Source: Phytophthora colocasiae (Eukaryota > Oomycota > Peronosporomycetes > Peronosporales > Peronosporaceae). From it: DNA of 64,000 nucleotides. This document shows, piece by piece, positions 53,365 through 63,520 of this stretch. The stretch is from assembly GCA_018806915.1 (NCBI GenBank), contig JAGKQI010000088.1, forward strand, positions 806,001 to 870,000. The letters run 5' to 3'. The notes under the pieces were generated by a model. That model saw only the letters and a program-made list of their open reading frames with translations. It searched no databases and had not been told where the DNA came from. Numbering within the stretch: position 1 is the stretch's first letter; each line of letters starts with the position of its first letter. The position numbers and the translations under genes are program-made.

Positions 53365-54520
53365 CTATTCTACTGTGGTGTCTTCTCCTAGGTTCTCGAG
53401 GATGCTGGCTTGCAGTCGCCCGAATGAAGACGACAAGTTGTCAAGGATCTCGAGATCTTCCTTTTCTCGTAGTGCACTTTCAGCTCCGAGTTGAGCGTGT
53501 AGAGCTGCCAGCCCCTGCATGTGCGTGGACTGATCTCTCTCGACACTACGGTTATCAACGCGCATGACGTGGTGGAAATCCTCTTCTCGCTCCTGGAACT
53601 TCATCACACGTCGTGTATTCTCTGTCCGGAAACTCGCTTCAGTCTTGCGCTCATTGCTCTCCAGAGTGTGCAAGGTTTTCTTCTCGCGTTTTTGGATCTT
53701 GGCGTTCTCGATGTCGAACGTCTCGTGGTTCTTCTCCAGCTTCCGTGTTATAGTGCCTTGCAGCTTCTCCATGATCTCAGGCACTGTGGTGTACGCGAAC
53801 GTCCGGAACTCGGAGTCGCATTCGTGCAGCCTACATAGAGTCAAGGGCAACAGGTCAGATAACACTAATTGGCCAAGCCAGAAGACCTGAACGCGCACTT
53901 CTTCTCTTGCGTCGCAATCTCTTGTGCTTCCAGTCGACCGAAGTGTGAGAGCGTCTTCTGTTCGAGCATGACGAAAGAAGTCTGGAACTGCTTTCTAAAG
54001 ACCGTCCTCAATTGCTCGATGGAGCTCATCATCTCGTTATGTTCCGTTCCTAATTTCTCCTCGAGGTTTCGCCCACGCTGCTTCACTGCGTCCTGCAGAT
54101 GGCACACGACAAGAGTGAGGCTGAGATGCTTTCAACAAACTAAGCGTTTCCACCGTACAATGCGTTGTTGGAAATCGACGTTGTACGCATGCACCGCAGC
54201 CTTCAGCTCTTCCATGTCAACCTCTAGGTCTTCTTCAGCATCCTCAATCTCATCTGCTCTCTTCGACTCGGGAGGGAAATCATTCGGAGGTCGAATCTGC
54301 ACCAAACAGTTAAACATTACTTTCATCATTTACATCACTCTTCAAACTACTTTACCACTCGAGACGACGGTCCACCAGGAGGTGCAATGGTTTCATTGTA
54401 TCTAGCACGATAAGCTTGTTCGACGGGAGCTAGTGTCGCTATCGGTATTGCATTTTCAGACTCCACCACATTGTCCCCTGCAATTTGCTCTTCAGGTGAA
54501 GCTGGTACCTCCTCGGACAT
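53365..54520 (-). CDS. SF-assemblin-like coiled-coil protein, four exons
   Basis: Exons 54520-54356, 54296-54141, 54092-53887 and 53830-53365, with GT-AG introns of 59, 48 and 56 bp; the frame is kept and gives 330 residues. Residues 1-58 are non-helical and Pro-rich (MSEEVPASPEEQ, IAPPGGPSS, IRPPNDFPPES); the rest is almost all heptad-like helix (LEEKLGTEHNEMMSSIEQLR, TLESNERKTEASFRTENTRR). A short Ser/Pro head plus one long rod is the layout of striated-fibre assemblin and beta-giardin, which form flagellar rootlet filaments in zoospores. The match is by architecture rather than by a unique motif, so another coiled-coil cytoskeletal protein is possible. Confidence 0.7.
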
Positions 54521-54897
54521 CCTAGAGAAAAAGTAACCTAAAATGGATCAAGTGCGTCTCTTCAAACCGGTTAACGTCTTCCCAACAACACAAGAAGGTA
54601 AGCAAAACTAATGCAGTTAACTAAGCATTGGACTAAGCTCTAAGAGACGAACATTTGTATCGCTAGTCGTCAAGGCAAAAGGCAAGTTGAAGTAGATACG
54701 GTATTTAAAACCGGTTTTGTACCTTGAGGCTATTTTTAGTGGTGCACACTTTTTTGCCCGAGCCAACAGCTCAGCAACAACTAACTCCCCGCACGTTGAG
54801 CTGCCTCTCTGCTGCCCACTTGTGCGTCTCCTGCACCCGCCAGCAGCCGTCCAAGCCCAGAATCAAGTTTGCCTGCATCTGAAGTACCTACTGCATC

Positions 54898-55532
54898 ATG
54901 GGGAGCGACGAGAAAGCCGTAGCCAAGACGTAAGCCCATATTTTCTACTTCTTACACACCTTTAAAAGAGTATAGTTGTCCTTACATTAGTGTTTTATGC
55001 CCTGTTTTACGTGGTATTTTACAGACCTGAGAAAGAAACCGCTGGACAAAAACGTAAGGCCCCCGAGGGAGCTAAGATCACGTCGTTCTTCAAGCCTGGA
55101 GACAAGGAGGAGGAGCCTAAGAGCAAGGGCAAGAAGGAAGAGACGTCGAAGGCTAAGGCCAAGAAGGAAGAAGAAGAAGAGGAGGAGGAGGAAGATGATG
55201 AAGAAGATGAAGATGCTGAAGAGGAAGATGGAGACAGTAACGACGACAGTGAAGAGGAGGACATGGCTCCTAAGAAGAAGAAGCGGCGGACGCGTGGGAG
55301 CGACGACGAGGACAGCGGCGACGAGTCAGAACCTGAGCTCAAGATGACGGAGGACGACCTGATTGGTGTCGACACGACCAACATTATCCCTCGCTCGCGA
55401 CGTCGTGCAGCGGTGGCTGCCATGGCATTGACCACGGAGGAGATTGCCCCAGCTACGGCCACTGCACCAGCTGCTGCGAAGGCGGACGAAGAGGAGGAAG
55501 ACGGCGAGTCAAGCGATGAAGCTGAATTCTAA
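54898..55532 (+). CDS. Acidic nuclear protein with PIP-box-like motif
   Basis: Two exons: 54898-54929 and 55025-55532, intron of 95 bp (GTAAGC...TTTACAG); 179 residues. Residues 22-36 read KAPEGAKITSFFKPG; ITSFF with an upstream basic or Gln residue resembles the PCNA-interacting peptide (QxxI/L/MxxFF). Then comes a Lys-rich and very acidic middle (runs of Glu and Asp), a bipartite-like KKKKRRTR, and a C-terminal IIPRSRRRAAVAAMA. No enzyme domain. By these features it may be a nuclear chromatin or replication accessory protein; the PCNA link is inference. Divergently placed to the SF-assemblin-like gene with a 377-bp shared upstream region. Confidence 0.75.
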
Positions 55533-55647
55533 GCAGAGGCAATCAGATGCAAGGGTAAACACTTGAGATATACTCTTTTCCCACTACCGTTGAGAGTAAC
55601 GTGTTTTGATAACACTGTTGCAATCTGTTCTAACGCTGCGAATTCTA

Positions 55648-56918
55648 CTACGGAGCAGGACCGAGCAGCTTCTCGAAGTGCCAGTATGCAGCTTCAGCTA
55701 CCTTGTTTCGTGCCAGCTTGTATGACGGAGCACTTGCCTTTGAAATCGGCTACACAGCGCAGGGCACACAGTTAGTAACAACATCTTTTATCAAACAAGC
55801 AGTTGTGAGTGTTTCCGTACTCTTCCTTTCACGTAGAGCTCCACAGCGTATTGTGACGCATTTGCGGGTCCTGGCAGATACCTGCACAATCAATCACAAC
55901 ATATTAGCCCATGCTTCATATGAAGTTCACGCAGCGCACATACTTATAGACAGGTTGGCCATAGTAGTGGCCCTGCAACAGGTTCTGCAGCTCTACAGTT
56001 GGCTCCCAAATGACTTCGCGAGTAGCATACTCCACCGATCGAGGTAGGATGTGTGTGGTCACAAAATTCATCGCCGTCTCCATACCCTGCAAACAACAAC
56101 CGTTAATTACGTCCAGCTTCAGCATCATAGCATCCACAACTTACCTGGTCCAGATAGATCGCTGCAATGAGCGATTCCACCGCTCCAGCGGCAATTGTCA
56201 CCCGACCTTTAACAATCTTCGGTGCTCCAGTCGCCTGATTGAATTCAGGAGGCCAAAGCAACAGGTCGGTAATGCCCATATCGCCACTGATCTGAGCCAA
56301 AGTCTCGTTCTTCACCAGTGCAGATTTGGCACGTGAAAGCTGTCCTTCCTGGTACTTTGGCAACATTTGATACACATAAGCTGCTGCAGCCGCACCCAGC
56401 AGCGAGTCCCCTAGAAACTCCATACTACGGTTTGACAGTCGCGACACCGGTACATCCTGAGGCACTGGGTCGCTTGGTAGACACCCATGATGTGTCAGTG
56501 CACTCTTCAATAGTGTCACGTCCTGGAACTTCACACCAATGTTGTCCTGAAGCTTTTGGAGTTCAACTTCCCAATTTCGGGGGATCGGAACTTTCTCGAA
56601 GTGTTCAGGTTTGATCACTTGCCAAACCGGATTGTTCATCGGGTGTAGTAGCTGTTTTCCTGTGATATTCTCAGTAGCGATCACATCTCCTTCAAAGTGT
56701 CGACGCTCCAATTTCGCTGGTTGATTGGGATCACGCAGTGTTTGCTTTTTGATTCGTCTGGCAGCATTTTCGGGGTCGTTTTCGGCTGCTAGAGCTGCTG
56801 CAACTGCATCTGCAACTGCTTGAGGACTGCGAAACCCATCAGGAAGAGAACTAGAGGAAGAAAAGGCTCGAATAGTCTGTACACGACGATATCCGACGGC
56901 CACAACTTTGCTCGCCAT
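55648..56918 (-). CDS. Mitochondrial RNase III-fold / dsRBD protein, mL44-like
   Basis: Four exons: 56918-56145, 56086-55944, 55881-55821 and 55749-55648, with GT-AG introns of 58, 62 and 71 bp; 359 residues. Start MASKVVAVGYRRVQTIRAFS is a good mitochondrial targeting peptide, so I prefer it to an ATG at 56966. The RNase III domain has ALTHHGC, SMEFLGDSLLGAAAAAYVYQ, QLSRAKSALVKNETLAQIS and AGAVESLIAAIYLDQ. In the signature the second Asp of the catalytic GDxxLD is Gly (GDSLLG), so nuclease activity is doubtful. A C-terminal dsRNA-binding helix follows (SYKLARNKVAEAAYWHFEKL). This pattern fits mitoribosomal protein mL44; a mitochondrial RNase III is the alternative. A Harbinger element lies 74 bp upstream of the ATG. 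Confidence 0.85.
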
Positions 56919-57191
56919 GATTGACTTGAGTGGTTCAAACAAACCTGGTAAATTTAATATTTTCACTCCCTACGCAGTACATGTATTACAATAGAGGCTT
57001 TTAGCAAATTAGTCTAATTTTCAAACGAAAGTTCGGTTGCTCAAAATAGGTTGAATGCGCCTTTAGCATCAAACCGAAATGTGGACAGCACCATGTGGTA
57101 GTCAAGGTCAGTTTTGAGGACGAATCCACTTAAGAATAGCACAAACAAACTCGCAGGTACGAGCTCAGAAAGAAAGCTGCCGCCTAATCTA

Positions 57192-57977
57192 ATGGTATTC
57201 CGATTCTCGAATGACCAGGATAAAGAGTTGCTGCGGGAGCTCATACGCCTCAAGCCTTTTGCAGCGGTCCGTGGTACGACACTCCGCGTATGGAGCGATG
57301 TTGCAGCTTCACTCTCATCTGCCTTTGGTGTGGAGGTCAACGTGAAGCAGATTCGTGATCGTCTCACGCTTCTGAAGCAAATATTCAAGGATTCCGAAGC
57401 CGCTTCTGCTCGAGGCAGCGGGATTGAGGAGTCGGTTGATGCTGTTAACATCCAAAGCCACTACGATGAGCGCGAAGGGCTTGTACGGGAGTATGTGGCG
57501 CTGGAAGACCACTTCAAGTCAGAGAAAAAAACAATCAAGAACAAAAAACAAAAAAAGGATGAACAATTAGCCATGTGCGCTGAAGAAATAGTTCGAGAAA
57601 GCGCCCGTCGCCGGGCACTTCGTGCAAAATCTGACTCCGATGATTCTGTTAGTGATTGTAGTGATCCAGACAGCAGTGTTTCTCGTTGTTCAACAGTATC
57701 AGGTGCATCATCACGAACACCACGATCGACACCAAAACGGGTGAACGCATTTCAACAGGAGATAAAACGGCAAGAAAAACGTCAGCGACAAGAGTTCGAG
57801 CTGAAGGAACAGGAGCTCCGTCAATCACAGCTGCAATTTGAACAACGACTCATTTTTGAAAAAGAAAGAGATGACCAACACCTTCGCTTTCAAGAGCGTC
57901 TACAGAAAAGCAATCAAGACCTCATCATTGAGTGTGCCAAGATTTTTAGTGCAGCAATCTCTCGGAAAGACAATTAA
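57192..57977 (+). CDS. Harbinger Myb/SANT-like DNA-binding protein
   Basis: Start MVFRFSNDQDKELLRELIRL chosen from two in-frame ATGs (the other is at 57114) because the SANT-like domain begins there. Residues 1-90 hold a trihelical Myb/SANT domain with conserved Trp (VWSDVAASLSSAF, VKQIRDRLTLLKQIFKD). A Ser-rich linker and a long C-terminal coiled coil follow (ELKEQELRQSQLQFEQRLIF). In the family this protein binds the element ends and recruits the transposase to the nucleus. The ORF is intact, 261 residues. Confidence 0.82.
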   Translation: MVFRFSNDQDKELLRELIRLKPFAAVRGTTLRVWSDVAASLSSAFGVEVNVKQIRDRLTLLKQIFKDSEAASARGSGIEESVDAVNIQSHYDEREGLVREYVALEDHFKSEKKTIKNKKQKKDEQLAMCAEEIVRESARRRALRAKSDSDDSVSDCSDPDSSVSRCSTVSGASSRTPRSTPKRVNAFQQEIKRQEKRQRQEFELKEQELRQSQLQFEQRLIFEKERDDQHLRFQERLQKSNQDLIIECAKIFSAAISRKDN

Positions 57978-57993
57978 AATGAATAAAATCTGC

Positions 57994-59362
57994 CTAATTG
58001 CTGTTTGTCCTCAAATATTCTCTGATATCTGGTGGTTTGACCCTGAAGTAGTCGCTTGCAGTATTCCCACCACGAGTGCATGTTATGCAATTGGTCATTA
58101 AGATACCAACGCGATACATTTGTCCAACTGGTTGTGTACTGACACGAAGATTCGACTTGACGTCAAGTGTTTTCCAATAGTTCACCACTTGAGAGTAAGA
58201 CCACTCGACAGACACTCTTACCTTGCTCATCTTGCTGTTAATATCCTTTTGCGCCTCGGTAAGGTTTCCAACTGCGCCTTCAAATGGGCTCAGCATCACA
58301 TCGTCCCGGCCATAAGCACAGTCACCAAAAATTCTGTAGTCGGCAAAACGAAAATCGCTACGAACTTGGTCTGCAAGGCCGGATTCGGTAAACATCTTAA
58401 TGTCGTGGTTGCGCCCAGGAAATGGCCCGAATAGATGGATAATAAGTCCATCAGGGGTGACTAGAGTCTGAAATTTGAGGCCATGCTTGCGCTTGTGACC
58501 ATTATAAACTGATTGCTGTGTCAACATCTTTCCAGAGCCCTTTTTCCTTGGCTGCGGACGGCAAATACCTCTAACAGTGCCATCAATAAAGCTCCAAATG
58601 TTTGTGTATGGCGATCCGGCTTCAAAGATTGCATTTGCGTACACAGAAAGTCGTGTAGCTGCGATGTGACCGCCAAATGCTAGTAGCTTCTTATACTTGA
58701 CATCGAGAAAATTCAACATGTGCAAGAAAATGTTAGATATCCCGCTCTCAGAGCGACCAAAGTAGTCTTGAAGCTCGGTTCCACGTACGGGAGCGGCCAG
58801 CCTATACAGCAAAATGCAAAGAGCTTCGATTGCTGATGCTTTTGTTCATAGTTTCAGTCAAACCCATTAAATCAATAAGCATGACTAGTTCTGCTTTGGA
58901 AAACCTGAATCGTATGAGAGATTCATCCTCTGACACACTGTTGAAATTGAAAGGCACACGTCGGGTAGTCACCGGTTTCGCCATTGTAGCCAACTCTGAA
59001 AAGAATACGGCAGCTTCCAGAGTATTACCAGTCTCACGAGCTTGAAGCAAGCGCTGATACATGTACGCTGAACGATGATGACGAGGCACTCCCCGCACAG
59101 CAGTCCTCACAAACCACTTCATGCCACTGTCGAGAGCGTATGCCGTAGCTTCACCGTCAGTTATGACAGCATCTTCCCTTGGGTCCGGCGCTTCTCTAGG
59201 ATCCATGGCAGGTGCCGCCGATTTAGCTGTGAACGGTCGCAAATTAGGTTCTTGATATAAACCGTAATAATTAGCAATAGAACAGTAACTATAGGTTGTT
59301 TCGTCCGGTTTGGACAAGTTGATTCGGTTTAACTTTCCTGTTGAGACCAGTGAATAGGGCAA
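57994..59362 (-). pseudogene. Harbinger DDE transposase with one frameshift
   Basis: First frame from 59362 (about 170 codons, including FRFSKAELVMLIDLMGLTET) and second frame 58812-57994 overlap at about 58830: the join reads ...NKSIS / IEALCILLYRLAAP. The second part has the whole DDE_Tnp_4 core: LQDYFGRSESGISNIFLHML, IWSFIDGTVRGICRP (Asp), FGDCAYGRDDVMLSPFEG (Asp) and VRVSVEWSYSQVVNYW (Glu). One base change of length near 58835 separates it from an intact protein; no intron fits. It may be a recent inactivation, a sequencing error or a programmed frameshift. Confidence 0.85.
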
Positions 59363-59492
59363 GAATGCATATGATCAAACCGGAAAAACACAAATTTCGG
59401 ATTTGCTAAAAGCCTCTAATACCTCAAACATGACTTTTGTTTGATGCATACGTAACTCAACACGTTCATTTCGTTAGGGTCAATAGCGGTTT

Positions 59493-60099
59493 TCAGTTTG
59501 GAGCTGTAGCGCCGACACTAGCCCATAGTCGCTTTGCAAAGTAATCTCTCGACTTGAATAGCCAAGTGAACCAGTCTCCAAGAACGACCCCACCCCAGAT
59601 TGGTAACTGCGAGGTACCTCCAGACGGACCCAGCGGCAAGATCATCACGACCATCTCTGACGACTCAAATGACTTCGTAAAGTCTGTTTGCTTTTTGCGG
59701 AGTACAGCAGTCAGTTCACCTGCCAGGAACTTGGCCTGGTCCACAACAACGTAGGCCATTTTCGGCGTCGGGTGGTTGGCCATATCCCCCAAAGCAAAAA
59801 GGTGAGCGTATTTTTCACCTTCCAGCTGCAAATTGTCCTTCACTTTCACAAAACGACGCTCATCCACTAGAGATGCATCCATCTCCTGCACCATTGCAGT
59901 CGCAGGATTAAAGCCGCCGCACAAAAGCTGGATATCCGACTCAATCTCCGTCCCCTTGTCCGTTCGAAGCACGCGCTTCTCAAAGCCATTACCACTCAGA
60001 CCCCCCGTCAAACGCTCGCCCAGAATGATCTTCACGCCCAACTTCTCATATGAATCGTCCACACACTTTCGGAACTTCTCACAGAGATTGTCGCCAGAC
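59493..60099 (-). pseudogene. FSP1/AIF-like oxidoreductase, 3' part
   Basis: C-terminal part of the gene whose 5' part is at 61469-62393. It begins within the duplicated 350-bp segment (KLGVKIILGERL, GGFNPATAMVQEMDA, YAHLFALGDMANH) and ends with AKFLAGELTAVLRKKQTDF, VVMILPLGPSGGTSQLPIWG and GVVLGDWFTWLFKSRDYFAK, the C-terminal pattern of FSP1/AIFM2-type NAD(P)H-quinone oxidoreductases. No start codon of its own except an internal Met. Confidence 0.85.
59750..60099. repeat. 350-bp direct repeat, left copy
   Basis: Matches 61469-61818 at a constant offset of 1,719. The only difference I saw is AAACGACGC versus AAACCACGC (Arg or Gly codon on the minus strand). Confidence 0.93.
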
Positions 60100-61468
60100 T
60101 GGGCATCTGTCGGCTACAGCCGAAGAGCTGGTTTTCGGAGCACGAGGAATGGGGCTTCATCCAGATGTACACTATCCAGAGAAAAAGGGAGCTCTGCCAC
60201 CAACCACAAACGGACAGACGTCCTCGCTACCGCAGTCGATACGCGGGACCTCCAGTAGCTTTAGCAAAGTAGTCATTTCCGCTTTTACTTCGTCGAAAAC
60301 AAACCCTTCTGCCACCTACGACTCTGTCACAATGGTCATGCCGCCCTTCTCCGTACTTCTCATGCCAGAAGATGTCCATGACCAAGCCGTGGTATCCGTT
60401 CCTGTGTACGGAACATGTGACACCATAGTAGGCAGTACCGCTACTGTCCGGTTGTCGACACCTCCGCATGCAACTGTGCAAGTTTCAGCCTCAACGGCAC
60501 GTCGTCGCCAGGTTGACGTCAATGAGTACGACGCGGGGGCTCCAGGAGAATGGCTCCGTAAAGCTGTTGTCGGTGTCTCCAACGGAAACTACGTGACCGG
60601 CCAGGTTGTAGGATACAACGGGAACGACGTCATCATCCGAACGTTACTTGGTGAATTTAACTCTCGAACGGTGGAACTAGAAGAGGTCGCACCGGTATTG
60701 TGTTTTCTGGTCGGTAATACCCGACTGCGGGTCGAGGATATGACTGAGAGGAGTTGACCGAACAGTATACTGAGATTTTGGACAGAATTCTCGGGACCAA
60801 TCAACGAGGATCACGCTCAATTCCGCGCCTACTCGCGGGACTTCAACCAGTTCGTGAACAGCCCCAAGCCACTGATACACTCCGGTGGACTAACACCCTA
60901 ACTGGGGTCGAGTCTACAGTGAGCGTACGCCATGCCGTTGACTATGCGTTCTTCGTCGACGGAAATCGCCGCATTCCCGCCAGTGCACGTGCCAACATTG
61001 GCGACGCATTTGATGCTGATCCTCGCCATACAAACGAGACGGCGGACCCGCCTAGTGGCGAAGAAACCGAGCGGGACGATCTCGAGACACTGTTACAGTC
61101 GATTGGAGGTGGCGCCATGGCACCCGAAGACTCCCCGAATCCAAATGCGACGTATCTAGCTGCACCAGTGCAATCCAGTACAGAGACACTTATCCCACAG
61201 AACTGCCACGCCAAAATCCTAGCTGCCATTGCGGATGACCCCGATCTCATTCGCTTTTATCTGGGACTTAGTAAAAAAGAATCGGGAAAACGACCTGCTC
61301 CGTCGACAGGGCAACGGGAGTCCCAACGACGACGAGTCCTAGCCCCGTCTGACCTGCTCAATGCTTCCGAACCTAGCGAACGACGATCAAAAAACGCCTT
61401 CAATCCGACCCGGACACAGCAACTGATCAATGGTATCATCGCTGGACCGGACCACGCAGGTAAGGATC
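60100..61468 (+). mobile_element. Fragment of a second DIRS-like element (gag region)
   Basis: 1,369 bp lying between the two host-gene repeats. It is open on the plus strand in two frames that meet at about 60755: the first (to 60757) has a compact beta-rich stretch (VVGVSNGNYVTGQVVGYNGN, VIIRTLLGEF), the second (60754-61473) contains VSVRHAVDYAFFVDGNRRIP and ARANIGDAFDADP, which matches RHVLDYVYYKEGGRPHP and IFGDTIFDEPDA in the DIRS-like gag at 24984. No reverse transcriptase or recombinase and no terminal repeats are present, so only a piece was captured. Confidence 0.75.
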
Positions 61469-61818
61469 CGTAGGCCATTTTCGGCGTCGGGTGGTTGGCC
61501 ATATCCCCCAAAGCAAAAAGGTGAGCGTATTTTTCACCTTCCAGCTGCAAATTGTCCTTCACTTTCACAAAACCACGCTCATCCACTAGAGATGCATCCA
61601 TCTCCTGCACCATTGCAGTCGCAGGATTAAAGCCGCCGCACAAAAGCTGGATATCCGACTCAATCTCCGTCCCCTTGTCCGTTCGAAGCACGCGCTTCTC
61701 AAAGCCATTACCACTCAGACCCCCCGTCAAACGCTCGCCCAGAATGATCTTCACGCCCAACTTCTCATATGAATCGTCCACACACTTTCGGAACTTCTCA
61801 CAGAGATTGTCGCCAGAC
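61469..61818. repeat. 350-bp direct repeat, right copy
   Basis: Partner of 59750-60099; begins CGTAGGCC and ends CGCCAGAC as does the other. Confidence 0.93.
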
Positions 61819-62393
61819 ATGAGTTTTGAATGGGAATGAACGATCGTCACCGACTTGCTAGGGTACTTGGCCTTAATCTCCCCCGCCACCTCACAGCCGA
61901 CAGAGCCGCCTCCAATTATCAAGATCTTTTCGGCCTTCTCAATATGCTCCCGCACTTCTTCCAACTTTTTCTCCGTCGCTGAGCGTGCGTAGTCACGAGT
62001 GCCAGGTATAATCGGGGAGCAATAGGAGATACCGGTAGCCAGCACGAGGTAGTCGAACGTCAATTTCTCCACCGTCTCACTCTCCTTGTCGTCACTACCG
62101 ATCGAATGGTAGGACACTTCGTTCGGATCAACCGAGATGCGAGTTGCTACTCCGCGTACAATACGCACGAACTTCTTCGCGTGCTTGGGGAAAGCATTGT
62201 CGTATGGGATGAACATCTTGTTGGTGTAGTCAGCATCCACGTAGGCGCGCGGGGCGCCCATGATGTGGTAGTAGAAGGAGTTTTTCTCGAGAATGACGAT
62301 CTCAATGTCGTCTGCTTCAGTCAGGGTTTTCGCTAACACTTGCGCAGTGGTAAGACCAGCTATTCCTCCTCCTATGATGACGATGCGAGTCAT
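61469..62393 (-). pseudogene. FSP1/AIF-like FAD oxidoreductase, 5' part
   Basis: Start MTRIVIIGGGIAGLTTAQVL at 62393 (an upstream in-frame ATG at 62468 has no such motif). FAD-binding GGGIAG, DYLVLATG, NAD(P)H-binding ILIIGGGSVGCEVAGE, and ALGDMANHPTPKMAY, the FAD GD motif. The gene then runs into the DIRS fragment, which adds about 70 foreign residues before a stop at 61257. If one 350-bp copy and the insert are ignored, 62393-61819 plus 60099-59493 is 1,182 bp, exactly 394 codons including the stop, the normal length for the family. Known FSP1/AIFM2 proteins reduce quinones at membranes with NAD(P)H. Confidence 0.88.
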
Positions 62394-62712
62394 GATGGCT
62401 ATCTTTCTCGTGGAATTGTGCGACTTGCGCGGTAAATGTGCTTGTGACTCGCAAGTTGTGAAGCACATATCGTACTATGTTCGTGATCGACCGTAAACTT
62501 TCTCTGTTCAAGAAATGTGTTTACCCACGTCATAGCCAACATTCCCAGCTAGGAGTGCAACCTGATTGGCTAAAGGGACGTTGTTCCTCCTTGAAACCTT
62601 CTTGGTAGATGCCTTGCACTGCATGCAGTGGTGCCTCCCATTGGCTTGTGGCACAGTCCGAGGTCGAAAACCAGCTCCTTGATGATATGTTTGGTGTCCA
62701 CACCAGGTAATA
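62394..62712. other. Oxidoreductase upstream region
   Basis: No supported gene. A minus-strand frame through here (GRHHCMQCKASTKKV) has two close Cys but I cannot place it; it may be the end of the neighbouring pseudogene region or a transposon scrap. Confidence 0.3.
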
Positions 62713-63520
62713 TCAAATTGAAGTAGGTCGGACGAAGACTTTTCGTGGTGAAGTTTTGGTACTTGGTAACGCATGTGAACCCGCATAGTCAGGTATGAAA
62801 TGAGGAACACAGCTACCATACAAGGAAATCGAATTTGCACTTCTCATTCCTTTCTCAGCACTAGCGAGGTCATAGCACTCGCAGTCAGTGACTTCAGAAC
62901 AACCCCAGCTCCTCTTGTAACAACGCCTCGATGTGATCATTGTAGGGGCCATTGACATCATGGAGCTGCAGTTCCATTCTTGGAATTCATAGTACACCAG
63001 AAGAGCAGCATCGAAATGATTTCCCTGTATAGCCAGTGTCAGTGCACGCATAGGAGTGGAGAAGCCGTGGTGTTTGTATAGCTGTTTGTGGTCGAGTAGC
63101 CAGCGCAACACATGCAAATGGCCACATTGCGCAGCGTTATCCACCGCGAAAGTTGACCACGGAAGCCACGTGAAATCAACCCGACTACACAGCTTTATAC
63201 ATCACGCCCCCTGGCATCCGAGGGGTATTGTCTGTCTCTCAAACAGCCAATGATCAACCTCGTTATGACCGTTCTTCGCTGCCAGCTCCATATCATTGCC
63301 TCCCCAAGTGACACCATTACCGTCGTTTGCATTCCCGACCTGTCCTTCTCCAGTAGAAACTCCAATTGTCTTCTTCCACCACCTCCACTGCACTCACACA
63401 GTGCGTGAAATGTCCGAAGATCCAGTCAACCAGAGCCAAATCTCGTCGTCGAATGGCTTGGATCAGTGACTGCGAGAACTGCCACCGATAATAGTGTCGG
63501 TGTTACAACCGAAAGCGGCG
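62713..63520 (-). pseudogene. Ankyrin-repeat pseudogene
   Basis: The piece at 63144-62713 holds DNAAQCGHLHVLRWLLDHKQ and NHFDAALLVYYEFQEW, matching the C-terminal units at 3183-3330. Further up, LAAKNGHNEVDHWLFE (63290-63240) and DNA at 63410-63470 matching 4640-4690 (CGAATGGCTTGGATCA) follow. Most internal repeats are missing and several frames are needed. Confidence 0.8.

Larger units (their letters stand above)
56990..59420. mobile_element. PIF/Harbinger DNA transposon with AAT target duplication
   Basis: Inverted repeats AGAGGCTTTTAGCAAATTAG (from 56993) and its partner AGAGGCTTTTAGCAAATCCG (complement ending 59417), with AAT on both sides (56990-56992, 59418-59420), a 3-bp duplication as expected of PIF/Harbinger. 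2,425 bp, carrying the two standard genes in convergent orientation: a Myb/SANT-like protein (plus) and a DDE transposase (minus), 16 bp apart. Confidence 0.92.

Noticed and set aside
54543..54606. Short plus-strand ORF starting ATGGATCAAGTG with a following GTAAGC
   Set aside because: No downstream exon could be found to join it in frame.
55019..55462. Ser-rich minus-strand frame opposite the acidic protein gene
   Set aside because: Poly-Ser arises as the complement of Glu/Asp/Lys codons; the plus strand has the intron and conserved motif.
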